Shown: positions 7,654 through 17,147 of the stretch, piece after piece
How positions within the stretch are numbered: the stretch's first letter is position 1
Layout: each line of letters opens with the position of its first letter
Assembly (NCBI GenBank): GCA_965248685.1
Contig: CBDFKC010000003.1
Location: 62,001 to 126,000, forward strand
Source of the DNA: VYFG01 sp965248685
GTDB lineage: Bacteria; Pseudomonadota; Gammaproteobacteria; Arenicellales; Poriferihabitantaceae
DNA length: 64,000 nt
Direction of reading: 5' to 3'
Made by a program: the position numbers and the translations under genes
Notes under the pieces: generated by a model
Seen by the model: the letters and a program-made list of their open reading frames with translations, nothing else
Told to the model about the DNA's origin: nothing
Databases searched by the model: none

Positions 7654-9591
7654 TCATGAACCTTCATCATAATCCGCGAAGACAGTCGCGGCGGAGCGTC
7701 TAATTCGACGGTTGTTACCTGCTCGCCCGGTAAATCCAAGGCGGTCGAAGTACTCTAGTAAATCGATGCCGAAGTTTCTTCCTATTTGGGTCTGCTTGCA
7801 ATATCCAGCTACGGTAAAGAACCCCTCAGTAGTTCTCTCTGCCAATTCTTCGGCGGCGAAACCTAGTCGTACCATATACGATGTCGGCAGGTACCGATTC
7901 TTTGCCACCAACACCATCTCACCAATCTTGATGGCGTTCTTCAGAGACGATTCGAGAGTCTTTTTGTCGACCCCCAACGCTTCTGCTGCTTGATGGAGAC
8001 TCAATGGGCTACCCGAAACCGGTGCAAGGCTGGCCGCCGCTCTCGTCCATAGTTGTCTATCATCTTCGGAGATTGCAATCACATGGGATGGCAAGTGAAA
8101 CCCTGCACCTTCCCGACCCAGGCCTTTTTCGTTGGCCAATTGACCTACGGCTTCCTCTAGTATGGTTGCCTCGACATGGGGTTTTAGCGCTAACTGGATG
8201 TCATTGAGGGTGGCTCCCGGGAGTTCTGGTCTGGACTGGTGAAAAATACCGACCGTTTGCAAGATACGGTTGAGTAAGTTCTGCCATTGGATTGTGCTAA
8301 AGACCCTCTCCTGGGGTGGACGACCAACCCGTCTCAGTGAAAACGATTCAATAATGGCATCGGTTTGTGATACAGGAAGATTGTGTGAGGCAGAAAAAGA
8401 AGTTAACGGCACTCCGACTTCACTAATTCCGGTCAGTGCACCGAGCACCTCGACTGGATCACGACGATCCATTGCTTGCAACGCGGCGATTCTGCTCGTC
8501 CGCCCACGATCGCGCTTAGGGGAGAAAGGATCAATCACATGCCCCCCTGCAATCGTCCGTTGAGCGGATTGGTCACGCAGCACGAAACGATCGCCGTGAA
8601 CGACGAAGGCATCTTGCTCCATCACCAGTTGGACTAAACCTCGGTCACCCGCAGCAATGGCGCCTCCAGAAACAACCGCTACGCGAGCAGCGAGATGATC
8701 CGCACCGATATGCAAATGCGTCGGTGTCCAATGTTTCAGCGGCCGGGGTTCAGAATCAAGCACGCGTAAATTGACGTCGATTCTTCTGGTCGGCGCGTAC
8801 AAACTCGAATGCATTAACCAGTTACCCCGATTTACCGAACCTTCGCTAATGCCACGTCCGGCGATATTAATCGCACAACGCTCTCCAGCCTGTGCCCGAT
8901 TGCTCACTTCGTTGTGGGCCCGGATTCCGCGTACTCGCACCTGTGATCCATCTGAAGACAACACCAGATTGTCATCGATGGTGGCTGCACCGGCAAACAC
9001 CATACCGGTGACCACCAGGCCAATCCCTTTAAGCGTAAATGTCCGGTCTATCGCCATCCGAAAATGGCCATCAATAGAACGGCGGATTACACCCTGGGCT
9101 CGTTTACCGAGAGTATTCCTTAACGCATCAACACCTTCATTATCCGGTGCGCAAACGGGATACACCGCAATTTCTTTGTGGCCGATAGTGCCGAGTAACT
9201 TCTCTACCTGATCCTGAACTTCCAGGATGCGGTCGTCGTCCACCCGATCGATCTTGGTTATCGCTACAACACATTGATCGATTCCCAACAAGTCTAGAAT
9301 CGCCAAATGCTCTCGGGTCTGGGGCATGACGCCATCATCAGCCGCTACTACCAGCAAACCCAGATCAATCCCGCCAACACCGGCCAACATGTTGCGGATA
9401 AACTTCTCGTGCCCTGGCACATCCACAAACCCTAATATCGTATTGTCGGGCAAAGATTGATAAGCAAAACCCAGATCAATAGACAAACCTCGAGCCTTCT
9501 CCTCGGGTAAGCGATCGGTATCCTTACCGGTCAATGCTTTGATCAGCGCAGTCTTACCGTGGTCCACATGCCCTGCCGTAGCGATGATCAT
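7654..9591 (-). CDS. selB: Selenocysteine-specific elongation factor SelB
   Basis: 645 residues. The N-terminal EF-Tu-like GTPase has G1 GHVDHGKT (near residue 7), G3 DVPGHEKF and G4 TKID. The following domains resemble EF-Tu domains 2 and 3. The C-terminal half is a chain of winged-helix domains that bind the SECIS hairpin of selenoprotein mRNAs. It delivers selenocysteyl-tRNA to in-frame UGA codons. The start overlaps the selA stop by four bases (ATGA), implying coupled translation, and its stop abuts tRNA-Sec. Length and domain order are normal. Confidence 0.97.
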   Translation of the reverse strand: MIIATAGHVDHGKTALIKALTGKDTDRLPEEKARGLSIDLGFAYQSLPDNTILGFVDVPGHEKFIRNMLAGVGGIDLGLLVVAADDGVMPQTREHLAILDLLGIDQCVVAITKIDRVDDDRILEVQDQVEKLLGTIGHKEIAVYPVCAPDNEGVDALRNTLGKRAQGVIRRSIDGHFRMAIDRTFTLKGIGLVVTGMVFAGAATIDDNLVLSSDGSQVRVRGIRAHNEVSNRAQAGERCAINIAGRGISEGSVNRGNWLMHSSLYAPTRRIDVNLRVLDSEPRPLKHWTPTHLHIGADHLAARVAVVSGGAIAAGDRGLVQLVMEQDAFVVHGDRFVLRDQSAQRTIAGGHVIDPFSPKRDRGRTSRIAALQAMDRRDPVEVLGALTGISEVGVPLTSFSASHNLPVSQTDAIIESFSLRRVGRPPQERVFSTIQWQNLLNRILQTVGIFHQSRPELPGATLNDIQLALKPHVEATILEEAVGQLANEKGLGREGAGFHLPSHVIAISEDDRQLWTRAAASLAPVSGSPLSLHQAAEALGVDKKTLESSLKNAIKIGEMVLVAKNRYLPTSYMVRLGFAAEELAERTTEGFFTVAGYCKQTQIGRNFGIDLLEYFDRLGFTGRAGNNRRIRRSAATVFADYDEGS

Positions 9592-10982
9592 GAAACCGTC
9601 AGCCCACGCAGGTTGTCAATAAATTCCGCTTCTTCCTCAAGGCAACGCAAATCGAACCACAGCGCATTATCGGCGATGCGCCCGATAACGGGTATTGGTA
9701 AGTCGCGGAACGCCCTGGAAAGCATCTTTAGCGCTTTGCCGGGACGACGTACGTCAGGCTGAGAGAACTTGAGCGCAGCGCTCTCCAGCCTATCAACTGG
9801 CATTGCACCACTTCCCACCTGGCTATGGGTGCGACCAACTGTGACTTGAAAGGATTCACAATAGCCTTGAACGATCGGCGCAAGGCAAGTCGCCAACCGC
9901 TCGATCTCTGTGACGTCGCGGGTCAACCAGCGCAGCGTAGGTAGCTCTTCTGTCAGTCGCGCCGGATTGGTGTACAACTGCAGCACGGCATGCAGCGCCG
10001 CCAGGGTAATCTTGTCCGGTCGCATGGCCCGGGTCATGGGGTTACGTTTGATTTTTTCGACCAGGTCACGGCGGCCAGCGATGATCCCTGCTTGAGGCCC
10101 GCCAAGCAGTTTATCGCCGCTAAAGGTCACCAGATCAGCGCCAGCAGTTAGCGCCTCGCTGACGGTGGGCTCATGGGGCAGACCATAATCTTCGAGATCA
10201 ATTAACGTGCCGCTGCCCAGATCAGTCACGAAAGGCACGTCATATGCATGGGCGATGTTGGCGAGTTCTGCTTCTGTAACGTGCTTGGTAAACCCTTGAA
10301 TTTCGTAGTTGCTGGTATAGACCTTCATCAGCAACGCGGTTTTTGAACCGATCGCTGCTTCGAAATCTTTCCGATGAGTACGATTGGTCGTGCCAACTTC
10401 AACCAGCTTACAACCTGCCCGCGCCATGATGTCAGGCATGCGGAATGCACCTCCAATCTCAATCAATTCACCCCGGGACACCGGAACTTGCTTACGCAAT
10501 GCCAGACTATTTAGCGTCAACAATACGGCTGCCGCATTATTGTTGACCACCAGTGCGCACTCCGCGCCGGTTAATTGACATAACAATGTTTCAAGGTGCT
10601 TGTGACGATCACCGCGTTTGCCCGCAACTATATCGAACTCAAGATTGCTGGCACCCCGGGCAATTTCAATCATTGCATCAATTGCAGATGCGGGTAAAAC
10701 CGCCCGCCCCAGATTAGTGTGGAGCACCGTTCCCGTCAAATTGATGACGCGTCGCAACGATGGACTTACCGCACTGACAACTTCCTCACAAAGATTGTCG
10801 ACCAGATCGCTTAACTCGAAAGACTGTCCGGCCAGGACTTGACAGCGTGCCGATTCCAATACGTTACGAGCACACCGGGTAACGAGGGACGTCCCATAAT
10901 TGCGTACAAACGATGCGATATCCGGATCCATCGCAAGACGGTCAACAGACGGCAATTTATTGGGGGCATCAATAATAGACAT
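9588..10982 (-). CDS. selA: L-seryl-tRNA(Sec) selenium transferase SelA
   Basis: A PLP enzyme of about 464 residues that converts seryl-tRNA-Sec to selenocysteyl-tRNA-Sec using selenophosphate. The N-terminal LPSVDRL, the segment NLTGTVLHTNLGRAVLP, and the PLP lysine in TFSGDKLLGGPQAGI are family hallmarks. I choose ATG 10982 because GAGA lies about 8 bases upstream; a GTG at 10994 would add four residues. It is the first gene of a selA-selB-tRNA-Sec unit. selD, needed for selenophosphate, is not in the window. Confidence 0.96.
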   Translation of the reverse strand: MSIIDAPNKLPSVDRLAMDPDIASFVRNYGTSLVTRCARNVLESARCQVLAGQSFELSDLVDNLCEEVVSAVSPSLRRVINLTGTVLHTNLGRAVLPASAIDAMIEIARGASNLEFDIVAGKRGDRHKHLETLLCQLTGAECALVVNNNAAAVLLTLNSLALRKQVPVSRGELIEIGGAFRMPDIMARAGCKLVEVGTTNRTHRKDFEAAIGSKTALLMKVYTSNYEIQGFTKHVTEAELANIAHAYDVPFVTDLGSGTLIDLEDYGLPHEPTVSEALTAGADLVTFSGDKLLGGPQAGIIAGRRDLVEKIKRNPMTRAMRPDKITLAALHAVLQLYTNPARLTEELPTLRWLTRDVTEIERLATCLAPIVQGYCESFQVTVGRTHSQVGSGAMPVDRLESAALKFSQPDVRRPGKALKMLSRAFRDLPIPVIGRIADNALWFDLRCLEEEAEFIDNLRGLTVS

Positions 10983-11754
10983 ATTCAATCTCACGGACCG
11001 AAAACGATTTATAGTAACGGCTTAGGGCTGGTTTAACAATTTGTTCGGTAACTCAAGTATCGGCGTAATTCAATAACGTCATGTCTGACTAACCGTTACG
11101 AAGTCTGTTTCAGCTCGCGTTAACTCCTGGTTAGTGCAGGCAATTACGAGGATTTGAACACGCTGGAGAGGTATTGCTACAACCGTCGCTAATATTTTTC
11201 TACCTTTCAAGAAAGGACGACAATGGTTCAATTAACCAAGATGTCCGCTGTAGGATGCGGATTTATTCGAGAGCGAGGACAAAGTGCTGCGCCAGATCGT
11301 CGACATGTCGCTGATCACCCCCCGCTTCCGGTCTGAGTGTCCGCTGCCGAGAATCTCCGCGTCGAGATGGTAGGACTCGCTAAGCGCTCAAGAATGGAAC
11401 AATGAGAGTAGTTGTCTCGTAACTTTCTATTCGACATTCTGGCGTAGCCGGAATCCAGGTGCCCAGGATAACGGTGTCATTGGTAATCGTTAAACCAATT
11501 ACTCGTCATTCTGTATATGGACTCCATGTTATTCACAAGTACGACGGTCTAACGAAACCACAGAAACTAGAACGCAGGAGGCTGCAATAGATCTCAATAT
11601 TGTATTTTTCGCCGCTCCGATTCTTTGGCGACGTTTTTAATGGTCAATGCTGGACTACAGTAGCGATCAACTTGTTTTTTGCGGTAGCATTCAACCATCG
11701 CGATTTTGTTATAAAATATTAGGCAGCAGTCCACATCTGGTTTACGATTTAGAC
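10983..11754. other. Long gene-poor stretch upstream of selA
   Basis: About 770 bases without a supportable gene. It should hold the selA promoter at its left end and the promoter of the DUF5062-like gene at its right end, but I see no clear -35/-10 pair. A GC-rich island around 11270-11370 differs from the AT-rich surroundings and contains short open stretches without family resemblance. It could be the remains of a decayed gene. Confidence 0.4.
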
Positions 11755-12024
11755 ATGGCAAAAACTAAAAAGCTAAAGAACGAAGCTGAGCTAATTCGGG
11801 AAGTAGTCAAATTTGGTTCAGCCTATGTGGTTAGTCGGGGCGCAGGGGTTATCGAAGAATCTGATTCGCAAAAACAGAAACTGGAATTTATTTACCGGCT
11901 ATTAGTACACGATAAACAAATTCAACCCCTACCCCATGACAAGCTAACTGACTTGAACATTAAACATCGACTAGCGATGTGGCTTACCAGCAAGCTCCCA
12001 AAGAATCACCCGTTATTGCAGTAG
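11755..12024 (+). CDS. DUF5062-like small cytoplasmic protein
   Basis: 89 residues from ATG 11755; the frame is open further upstream, but that part does not resemble protein. The core KNEAELIREVVKFGSAYVVSRG, EFIYRLLVHDKQIQPLPHDK and KHRLAMWLTSKLPKNHPLLQ matches my recollection of DUF5062, a family of unknown function common in Vibrio and other gammaproteobacteria. It is a small helical protein with no signal peptide or membrane segment. It stands alone, so context does not help assign a role. Confidence 0.65.
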   Translation: MAKTKKLKNEAELIREVVKFGSAYVVSRGAGVIEESDSQKQKLEFIYRLLVHDKQIQPLPHDKLTDLNIKHRLAMWLTSKLPKNHPLLQ

Positions 12025-12139
12025 TTCATGTTTCACAATGGGTCACGCAATTGCAATTAGCGATTTTTTGAGAATGTGAAATAAAAATTAGATTGCGCGA
12101 TTAGGATACATAGATTACATTAATTCAATAACTTAGCCG

Positions 12140-12364
12140 AGTCGCGGCGTTGTTGGTGGAGCGCTGCTTGCGTTTATAATTTCAATGGACGATCTGGTGA
12201 TCACCTATTTCATTGCAGGTGTTAACTCAACAACACTGACAGTATTTATCTACAGCATGTTAAGGAGAGGCGTTAAACCAGAGAACAATGCGATTGCAAC
12301 GCTAATGCTTGTTTTCTCGTTCGGAATCGCCTCGCTTGGTCTTTACTTTCGAAAACGATCCTGA
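12140..12364 (+). pseudogene. Vestige of a PotC-like ABC transporter permease (C-terminal end)
   Basis: In frame with the TGA at 12362, the sequence reads GALLAFIISMDDLVITYFIAG, then NSTTLTVFIYSMLRRGV and KPENNAIATLML. This strongly resembles the C-terminal end of spermidine/putrescine-type permeases (PotC), where LSLDDFVITFF and IYSMLRRGVSPEINA are typical. Nothing upstream of about 12140 continues the protein, so only the last ~70 residues remain. It ends 13 bases before the start of the DmpA-type gene, suggesting that a former operon partner was deleted. Confidence 0.7.
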
Positions 12365-12377
12365 ATCGACGCAGCCA

Positions 12378-13463
12378 ATGAACAAACTACGAGGACGTGA
12401 ATTAGGGTTACCTTTTCCAGGCAGAACTGGCAACTACAACGCAATCACCGATGTGCCGAGTGTAGAAGTGGGTTATCGCACAAGAATCGAAGGTGAAGGT
12501 CCCCTGGTACAGGGGAAAGGTCCTGTAAGAAGCGGTGTGACCGCTATTCTGCCCAGAGGACATGATGCAGAACCACAACCCGTCTGGGCCGGGATGTATG
12601 CACTTAACGGCAACGGAGAGATGACCGGCACCCACTGGATAAAGGATGGCGGCTACTTTGTTGGACCGATGTGCATTACCAATACCCATAGTGTCGGCAT
12701 GGTTCACCATGCGGCGGTGAAATGGATTATCCAGCAGTATGCGAATGCCTGGCAGTCAGAACATCTTTGGGCCATGCCTGTTGTTGCGGAGACTTACGAT
12801 GGGGTTTTAAATGACATCAACGGACAACACATCACAGAACAAGATGCACTCCAGGCTTTGAATTGCGCGAAGTCCGGACCAATCGCCGAAGGTAACGTTG
12901 GTGGCGGAACCGGTATGATTTGTTACGAGTTCAAGGGTGGTACAGGAACTTCATCAAGAATAGTGGAGTGCGATGGTGAAGAATTTGTCGTAGGGGCTTT
13001 GGTGCAAGCTAACCATGGCTTACGTCCCTGGTTAACGGTATTGGGCCAGCCGGTGGGGAAAGAAATGCTGGAAGGTCGGCTGATGGATCGGGAACACGGT
13101 TCAATCATTGTCGTCCTGGCTACCAACCTACCAATGGCACCCCATCAGTTACAACGCCTGGCCAAACGCGCCGCAATCGGTATTGGTCGCGGCGGCACAC
13201 CTGGTGGCAATAATTCTGGCGATATCTTTCTCGCCTTCAGCACCGCCAACCGTGGCCCTATTCCTCAAATGGCAGCTTCGAGATCACGCCTAGACATGAT
13301 CAATGATGAGTTGCTCGACCCGATTTACATGGCAGCAACCGAATCCATTGAAGAGGCCGTAGTCAATGCGATGCTGGCGGCCGATGACATGACTACTTTG
13401 CGACCGAGCGGCCTGATATGTCGGGCAATTGATCCTGAAAGACTATCAAAATTCTTTCTATAG
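12378..13463 (+). CDS. P1 family peptidase (DmpA/S58 aminopeptidase-type)
   Basis: 361 residues starting at MNKLRGRELGLPFPG, the usual N-terminus of the family. DmpA-type proteins are Ntn hydrolases that cleave themselves before a Ser and then remove N-terminal residues or hydrolyse beta-peptides. Visible family segments are NAITDVPSVEVGY, EGNVGGGTGMICYEFKGG and REHGSIIVVLATNLPM, the last holding the expected Gly-Ser self-cleavage site. C-terminal GGNNSGDIFLAFST is also typical. An upstream in-frame start at 12309 overlaps the permease vestige and is unlikely. A peptide-catabolic role next to a transporter remnant is plausible. Confidence 0.9.
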   Translation: MNKLRGRELGLPFPGRTGNYNAITDVPSVEVGYRTRIEGEGPLVQGKGPVRSGVTAILPRGHDAEPQPVWAGMYALNGNGEMTGTHWIKDGGYFVGPMCITNTHSVGMVHHAAVKWIIQQYANAWQSEHLWAMPVVAETYDGVLNDINGQHITEQDALQALNCAKSGPIAEGNVGGGTGMICYEFKGGTGTSSRIVECDGEEFVVGALVQANHGLRPWLTVLGQPVGKEMLEGRLMDREHGSIIVVLATNLPMAPHQLQRLAKRAAIGIGRGGTPGGNNSGDIFLAFSTANRGPIPQMAASRSRLDMINDELLDPIYMAATESIEEAVVNAMLAADDMTTLRPSGLICRAIDPERLSKFFL

Positions 13464-13909
13464 CGAGACGCAAATAATTTCAAATCGAACTTTATCTCCT
13501 GACCCCTTATGGATGACGTGTCAATGCATCTACAAGATCTGGAAAAACTGAATGCGGTAGTGATACCTGTGTTTTCGGCATAAAGAGTTACCTATCCAAT
13601 CGGTATGCACCTCCATAAAATGGTGGGCCCTCACTTCGCGACGACCAATGGATACTCTATACTTTGGATTCAATAGAACAAATCACAAGCTGGACTCGAG
13701 GTAGAATCATTGCCAAACGCCAAACTGCTTCCGTATATTTGAAACAGTAAAGCGAGATCCGCGTATTGCGAGAAATGAAAGCGGACAGGGAAAACCTTTT
13801 CGTTCACCCTAAGTTAGTGTAATTATTAGCGATGGATGAAAACCAATTTGATAAATATTCATACTTAAATTCTTAGTTGAATAGTGGAGATAGAACAAGG
13901 GTTATCTAT
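13464..13909. other. Gene-free stretch upstream of the TauD-type gene
   Basis: About 445 bases with many stops in all frames. I see no repeat of the families described elsewhere in this window and no recognisable coding remnant. The AT-rich part just before 13900 probably contains the promoter of the dioxygenase gene. Confidence 0.4.
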
Positions 13910-14755
13910 ATGCAAAATTCTCAGTTAAATGTAATACCTCGGTCGTTCCACATCGGTGCATTCGTAGAGGGGATTGATCTGACAAGCCCTCTAAATCCTT
14001 CTCAAGTTTCGGAGATACGTCAGGCGCTCCTCGACTACCACGTTATTTTCTTTCGCAACCACCCCATATCACCAGAGCAGCACCTGGCGCTGGCCGAATA
14101 TTTTGGTGAGATAGACCAACCTCATCCAGTATTTGGCAATCATGAAAAGGATATGCGATTAACTATTATCGAATCCAAAGGAAGGGTCGAAGATTCAGAA
14201 CACTATTGGCATACCGATGTGACTTATCAAGCTTCGCCATCTATGGGTTCGATTTTAATAGCGCGCAAAATTCCGGATGTGGGTGGAGACACCATCTTCG
14301 CCAATATGTATGCTGCCTACGAAGCACTATCAAAATCAATGCAAACATTCCTATGTGGTCTAACTGCCTCTCATTCTTTTGAACGAGGCTGGGGTAAAAC
14401 AATAAGAATGCGCGAAGGTGGTGACGAACGAATGCTGGAAATGAACAGGGCATTTCCATTGATGACCCATCCAGTGGTACGAACCCATCCGGAGACTGGG
14501 CGAAAGGCGTTATATGTAAATGAATACTACACAACACATTTGAATGACATGTCGGAAATCGAAAGTGAAGGTTTGCTAAAGCTATTAATCAAACACTCAC
14601 AGTTGCCGGAATTTCAGGTGCGGCATACATGGCAGGTAAATGACATCGCCTTTTGGGACAATCGATGTACACAACACTACGCAAATCATGATTATGGCGC
14701 AGCCCATCGAGTGATGAATCGGGTAACAATCGTTGGTGATCAACCATTCTGTTAG
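13910..14755 (+). CDS. TauD/TfdA family Fe(II)/2-oxoglutarate dioxygenase
   Basis: 281 residues from ATG 13910, preceded by an AAGGG ribosome site; a TTG at 13877 is open but has no such site. The iron-binding HTD motif is in EHYWHTDVTYQASP, the distal His is in WDNRCTQHYANHDY, and the 2-oxoglutarate arginine is in HRVMNRVTIVGD. Relatives oxidise taurine, 2,4-D, alkyl sulfates or related small acids. The substrate cannot be set here, although organosulfur use would fit the sulfur-oxidising setting. It is convergent with the quinone oxidoreductase gene. Confidence 0.92.
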   Translation: MQNSQLNVIPRSFHIGAFVEGIDLTSPLNPSQVSEIRQALLDYHVIFFRNHPISPEQHLALAEYFGEIDQPHPVFGNHEKDMRLTIIESKGRVEDSEHYWHTDVTYQASPSMGSILIARKIPDVGGDTIFANMYAAYEALSKSMQTFLCGLTASHSFERGWGKTIRMREGGDERMLEMNRAFPLMTHPVVRTHPETGRKALYVNEYYTTHLNDMSEIESEGLLKLLIKHSQLPEFQVRHTWQVNDIAFWDNRCTQHYANHDYGAAHRVMNRVTIVGDQPFC

Positions 14756-14836
14756 GACCTAACAATAGTGTGAACCACTGCAGACGGGCTATACACCGAT
14801 TCCACAAAAAATAAAGTTAAGAGTGCTTTCCCAGGC

Positions 14837-15826
14837 TCACGGGATGAGCACCGTTGCGCCCAAGGTGGTTCCGCTTTCGATTGCCTGATGGGCCTTGACA
14901 GCATCTTTGAGCGCGTACTCGTAATTGATGTTAGCGTTCAAAATACCGTCGCCGATGGCCTTGAACAAATCCCGCGCCGTCCACTCGAGATCTGATCTTT
15001 TGGCAACGTAATGCATAATCGCCGGTCGAGTAATGAAGAGCGAACCACGGCGCCCCAGATCCTGAATAATGTCTATCGGATCCGGTGGTCCGGATACATG
15101 GCCGTAAGCCGCACAGATACCCATGGGCCTGAGACTATCGAGGGAGTTCTGCAACGTATCTTTACCAATCGCTTCGTAAACCACGGCTGCCCCTTCGCCA
15201 TCGGTAACTTCACGAACCTTATCAACAAAGCTTTCCCTGGTACGGACCACCGGATGATGGCAACCAGCCGACCGGGCCGCCTCAGCTTTTTCCTCCGTAC
15301 TCACCGTACCGACTGTGGTCGCCCCCAGGGCCTTGGCCCACTGGCAGAGAATTAGTCCCATACCCCCTGCGGCGGCGTGAACAAGGATTGTGTCTCCGGG
15401 CTCAACTTTGTAAGTTCGGTGTAGCAGGTAGTGAGCGGTCATGCCCTTCATCAACAAAGCGGCGACTTGTCTGTCTTCCAATCCATCTGGAAGATGCAAG
15501 AGCTTGTCTGCTGGGTAATTGCGTATTTCCGAATAGCTACCGAGCGGCGGAATGCCATAGGCAACACGGTCACCTACCTTGAAATCAGTAACGTCGCTAC
15601 CGATTCCTTCGACCACCCCGACACCCTCAAAACCGATCACAACAGGACAGGGCGGTACTGGCCAGGGGTGGGAAATTCCACCGCGATGATAGGTATCAGC
15701 AAAGTTCACCCCAACCGCAGTGTGTCGCAATCGAACTTCACCCGGCTCAGGATCGGGAACACCCCACTCCTCCCATTGCATTACTAGAGGAGCACCGAGC
15801 TCGTGAATAACTTGCGCCTTAGACAT
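14837..15826 (-). CDS. NADPH:quinone oxidoreductase, zinc-independent MDR family
   Basis: 329 residues. The N-terminal catalytic domain contains GVNFADTYHRGG and the VIGFEGVGVVEGIGSDV segment. The Rossmann domain carries HAAAGGMGLILCQWAKALGA, the AxxGGxG NADPH motif of the QOR/zeta-crystallin group. Structural zinc cysteines are absent, as expected for the group. It reduces quinones or enone compounds in the cytoplasm. A GGAGAAA ribosome site precedes the ATG. It is a single gene, with repeat family C directly upstream. Confidence 0.92.
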   Translation of the reverse strand: MSKAQVIHELGAPLVMQWEEWGVPDPEPGEVRLRHTAVGVNFADTYHRGGISHPWPVPPCPVVIGFEGVGVVEGIGSDVTDFKVGDRVAYGIPPLGSYSEIRNYPADKLLHLPDGLEDRQVAALLMKGMTAHYLLHRTYKVEPGDTILVHAAAGGMGLILCQWAKALGATTVGTVSTEEKAEAARSAGCHHPVVRTRESFVDKVREVTDGEGAAVVYEAIGKDTLQNSLDSLRPMGICAAYGHVSGPPDPIDIIQDLGRRGSLFITRPAIMHYVAKRSDLEWTARDLFKAIGDGILNANINYEYALKDAVKAHQAIESGTTLGATVLIP

Positions 15827-15918
15827 AATTTTTCTCCTGATAAATTGTATCCCGTCAGATCTGCTGAAACAAAATTTAGATATAGATTAAGCGGCAGTGA
15901 AATTTTCTAACAAAGTAT

Positions 15919-16021
15919 AGATCGGGGTCAGTGTCGTAATTATTGTAATTCTAGAGGAAATTGTTGTAATGAGGTCTCACCTCCAGGTTATTTTGAATAA
16001 TTTCTACACTGACCCCGATCT
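15919..16021. repeat. Inverted-repeat element, family C, copy 1
   Basis: Perfect 16-base arms (15919-15934 and 16006-16021) with outer sequence AGATCGGGGTCAGTGT. A further partial copy of the right arm follows at 16023-16040. The inner part contains TAATGAGGTCTCACCTCC. A related left half lies at 16959. It sits between two divergent genes, upstream of the quinone oxidoreductase. Confidence 0.8.
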
Positions 16022-16148
16022 CTAGACCCCGATCTCTACACTAGCAAACTAATTCCTCCGCAGCGTATTGGGATTCGTGGACTGTTAAACTTATCCAGAA
16101 TGACTTTTTATCACTGATGTAATTTCTCACCAGACTTGGGGCCCAAAG

Positions 16149-16883
16149 ATGTACAGATTTCTCGCAGTAATACTTATAATAACCGGCTCAGGCGCAACTA
16201 CGGTCGAGGCTGCAGAGTTCTGTCATGAAACCAAATGTTGGCAGTATGAAAGTGTCTCTGATGTGCGCGTTGGTGGGATGGATCTGGAGGACGGAACGTA
16301 TATTCGGGCGGATCATACTGAAAGAGAAATTAATGGCGAAAAAATCAAAGCAAAACGTATCGTAACCATGACCTACAGTGGTGATACTGTTGCTGTGGAT
16401 ATCTTTTCTTACGAGGAAACATCGAGCGGAAATAAAACAGAATTCTCTTTTGGCTACAGCCTTGCGGACAATCAATTAATTGAAGAGAAAACGGAGATTA
16501 GAGAAGAGAATAAGATTAAAAAGTCACGCATCTCTGATTCAATTCCACAAATTGCTGACGATCTTCTGAAAAATCGTGGTGTTTTCACTTCTGGTGAAGC
16601 CATCGAATACTCTCAAACTATCCGCTTACGAGGCGATCGTATGAAGGCTGATCACGTTCTTACAGTTCTTGGCAAAATTCGATATCAGGGCGAAGAATTG
16701 ATACTACTTCGTTCCGAATATACTTTTGGACTTGCTTCTGTTACTGGAAACGCAAGTGGGTATTTGATGCAAGATGCTGTCACCAGCATGCCGAGACGCA
16801 GTGCGCATATAGTTACGATTAACGTAGCAGATGAGGTCATTACGATGAAGACCAAAGGTTATGTGTCTGTCCTTGCACGATAG
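16149..16883 (+). CDS. Exported hypothetical protein (244 aa)
   Basis: Not recognised. It has a signal peptide (MYRFLAVILIITGSGATTVEAAE) and a mature region of alternating charged beta strands, with a short FCHETKCWQYES cysteine pair near its N-terminus. The protein is rich in Lys and Glu and has no membrane segments after the signal, so it is likely periplasmic. It does not show a catalytic motif. It is bracketed by two copies of repeat family C. Confidence 0.65.
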   Translation: MYRFLAVILIITGSGATTVEAAEFCHETKCWQYESVSDVRVGGMDLEDGTYIRADHTEREINGEKIKAKRIVTMTYSGDTVAVDIFSYEETSSGNKTEFSFGYSLADNQLIEEKTEIREENKIKKSRISDSIPQIADDLLKNRGVFTSGEAIEYSQTIRLRGDRMKADHVLTVLGKIRYQGEELILLRSEYTFGLASVTGNASGYLMQDAVTSMPRRSAHIVTINVADEVITMKTKGYVSVLAR

Positions 16884-16958
16884 GTAGACTGATGGATTCA
16901 TTTTGTAACTTCAACTCCCATTCATGCATGGCGTAAGACGGTGGCTAGCAACTAGATT

Positions 16959-17013
16959 GGGGGCAGTGTCGTGATTTTAGAGGTAACTGGTGAAATAAGG
17001 TCTCGCTGATAGG
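16959..17013. repeat. Family C repeat, partial copy
   Basis: This stretch (GGGGGCAGTGTCGTGATTTT, AGAGG, AATAAGGTCTCGC) parallels the left part and centre of the element at 15919. The right arm is missing, so this is a solo or decayed copy. Confidence 0.55.
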
Positions 17014-17147
17014 GAGCCTTTAAGCAAATCCAGGCGAATCAAGTTGAGATTTGAAATGAACATGATCAAGGTACAAATCAGAGCAATGCTCGGTCCCACT
17101 GCAAAACTGGGAACCCGGCGCAAACCTGATCAATTCGTTAAACATTG

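Noticed and set aside
8771..9211. 146-codon plus-strand frame inside selB
   Set aside because: It is antisense to a well-conserved gene, and its composition reflects the complementary codons.
11220..11640. Possible transposase or selenoprotein remnant in the long gap before the DUF5062-like gene
   Set aside because: Short open stretches exist, but none gave convincing motifs or a SECIS-like hairpin by eye.
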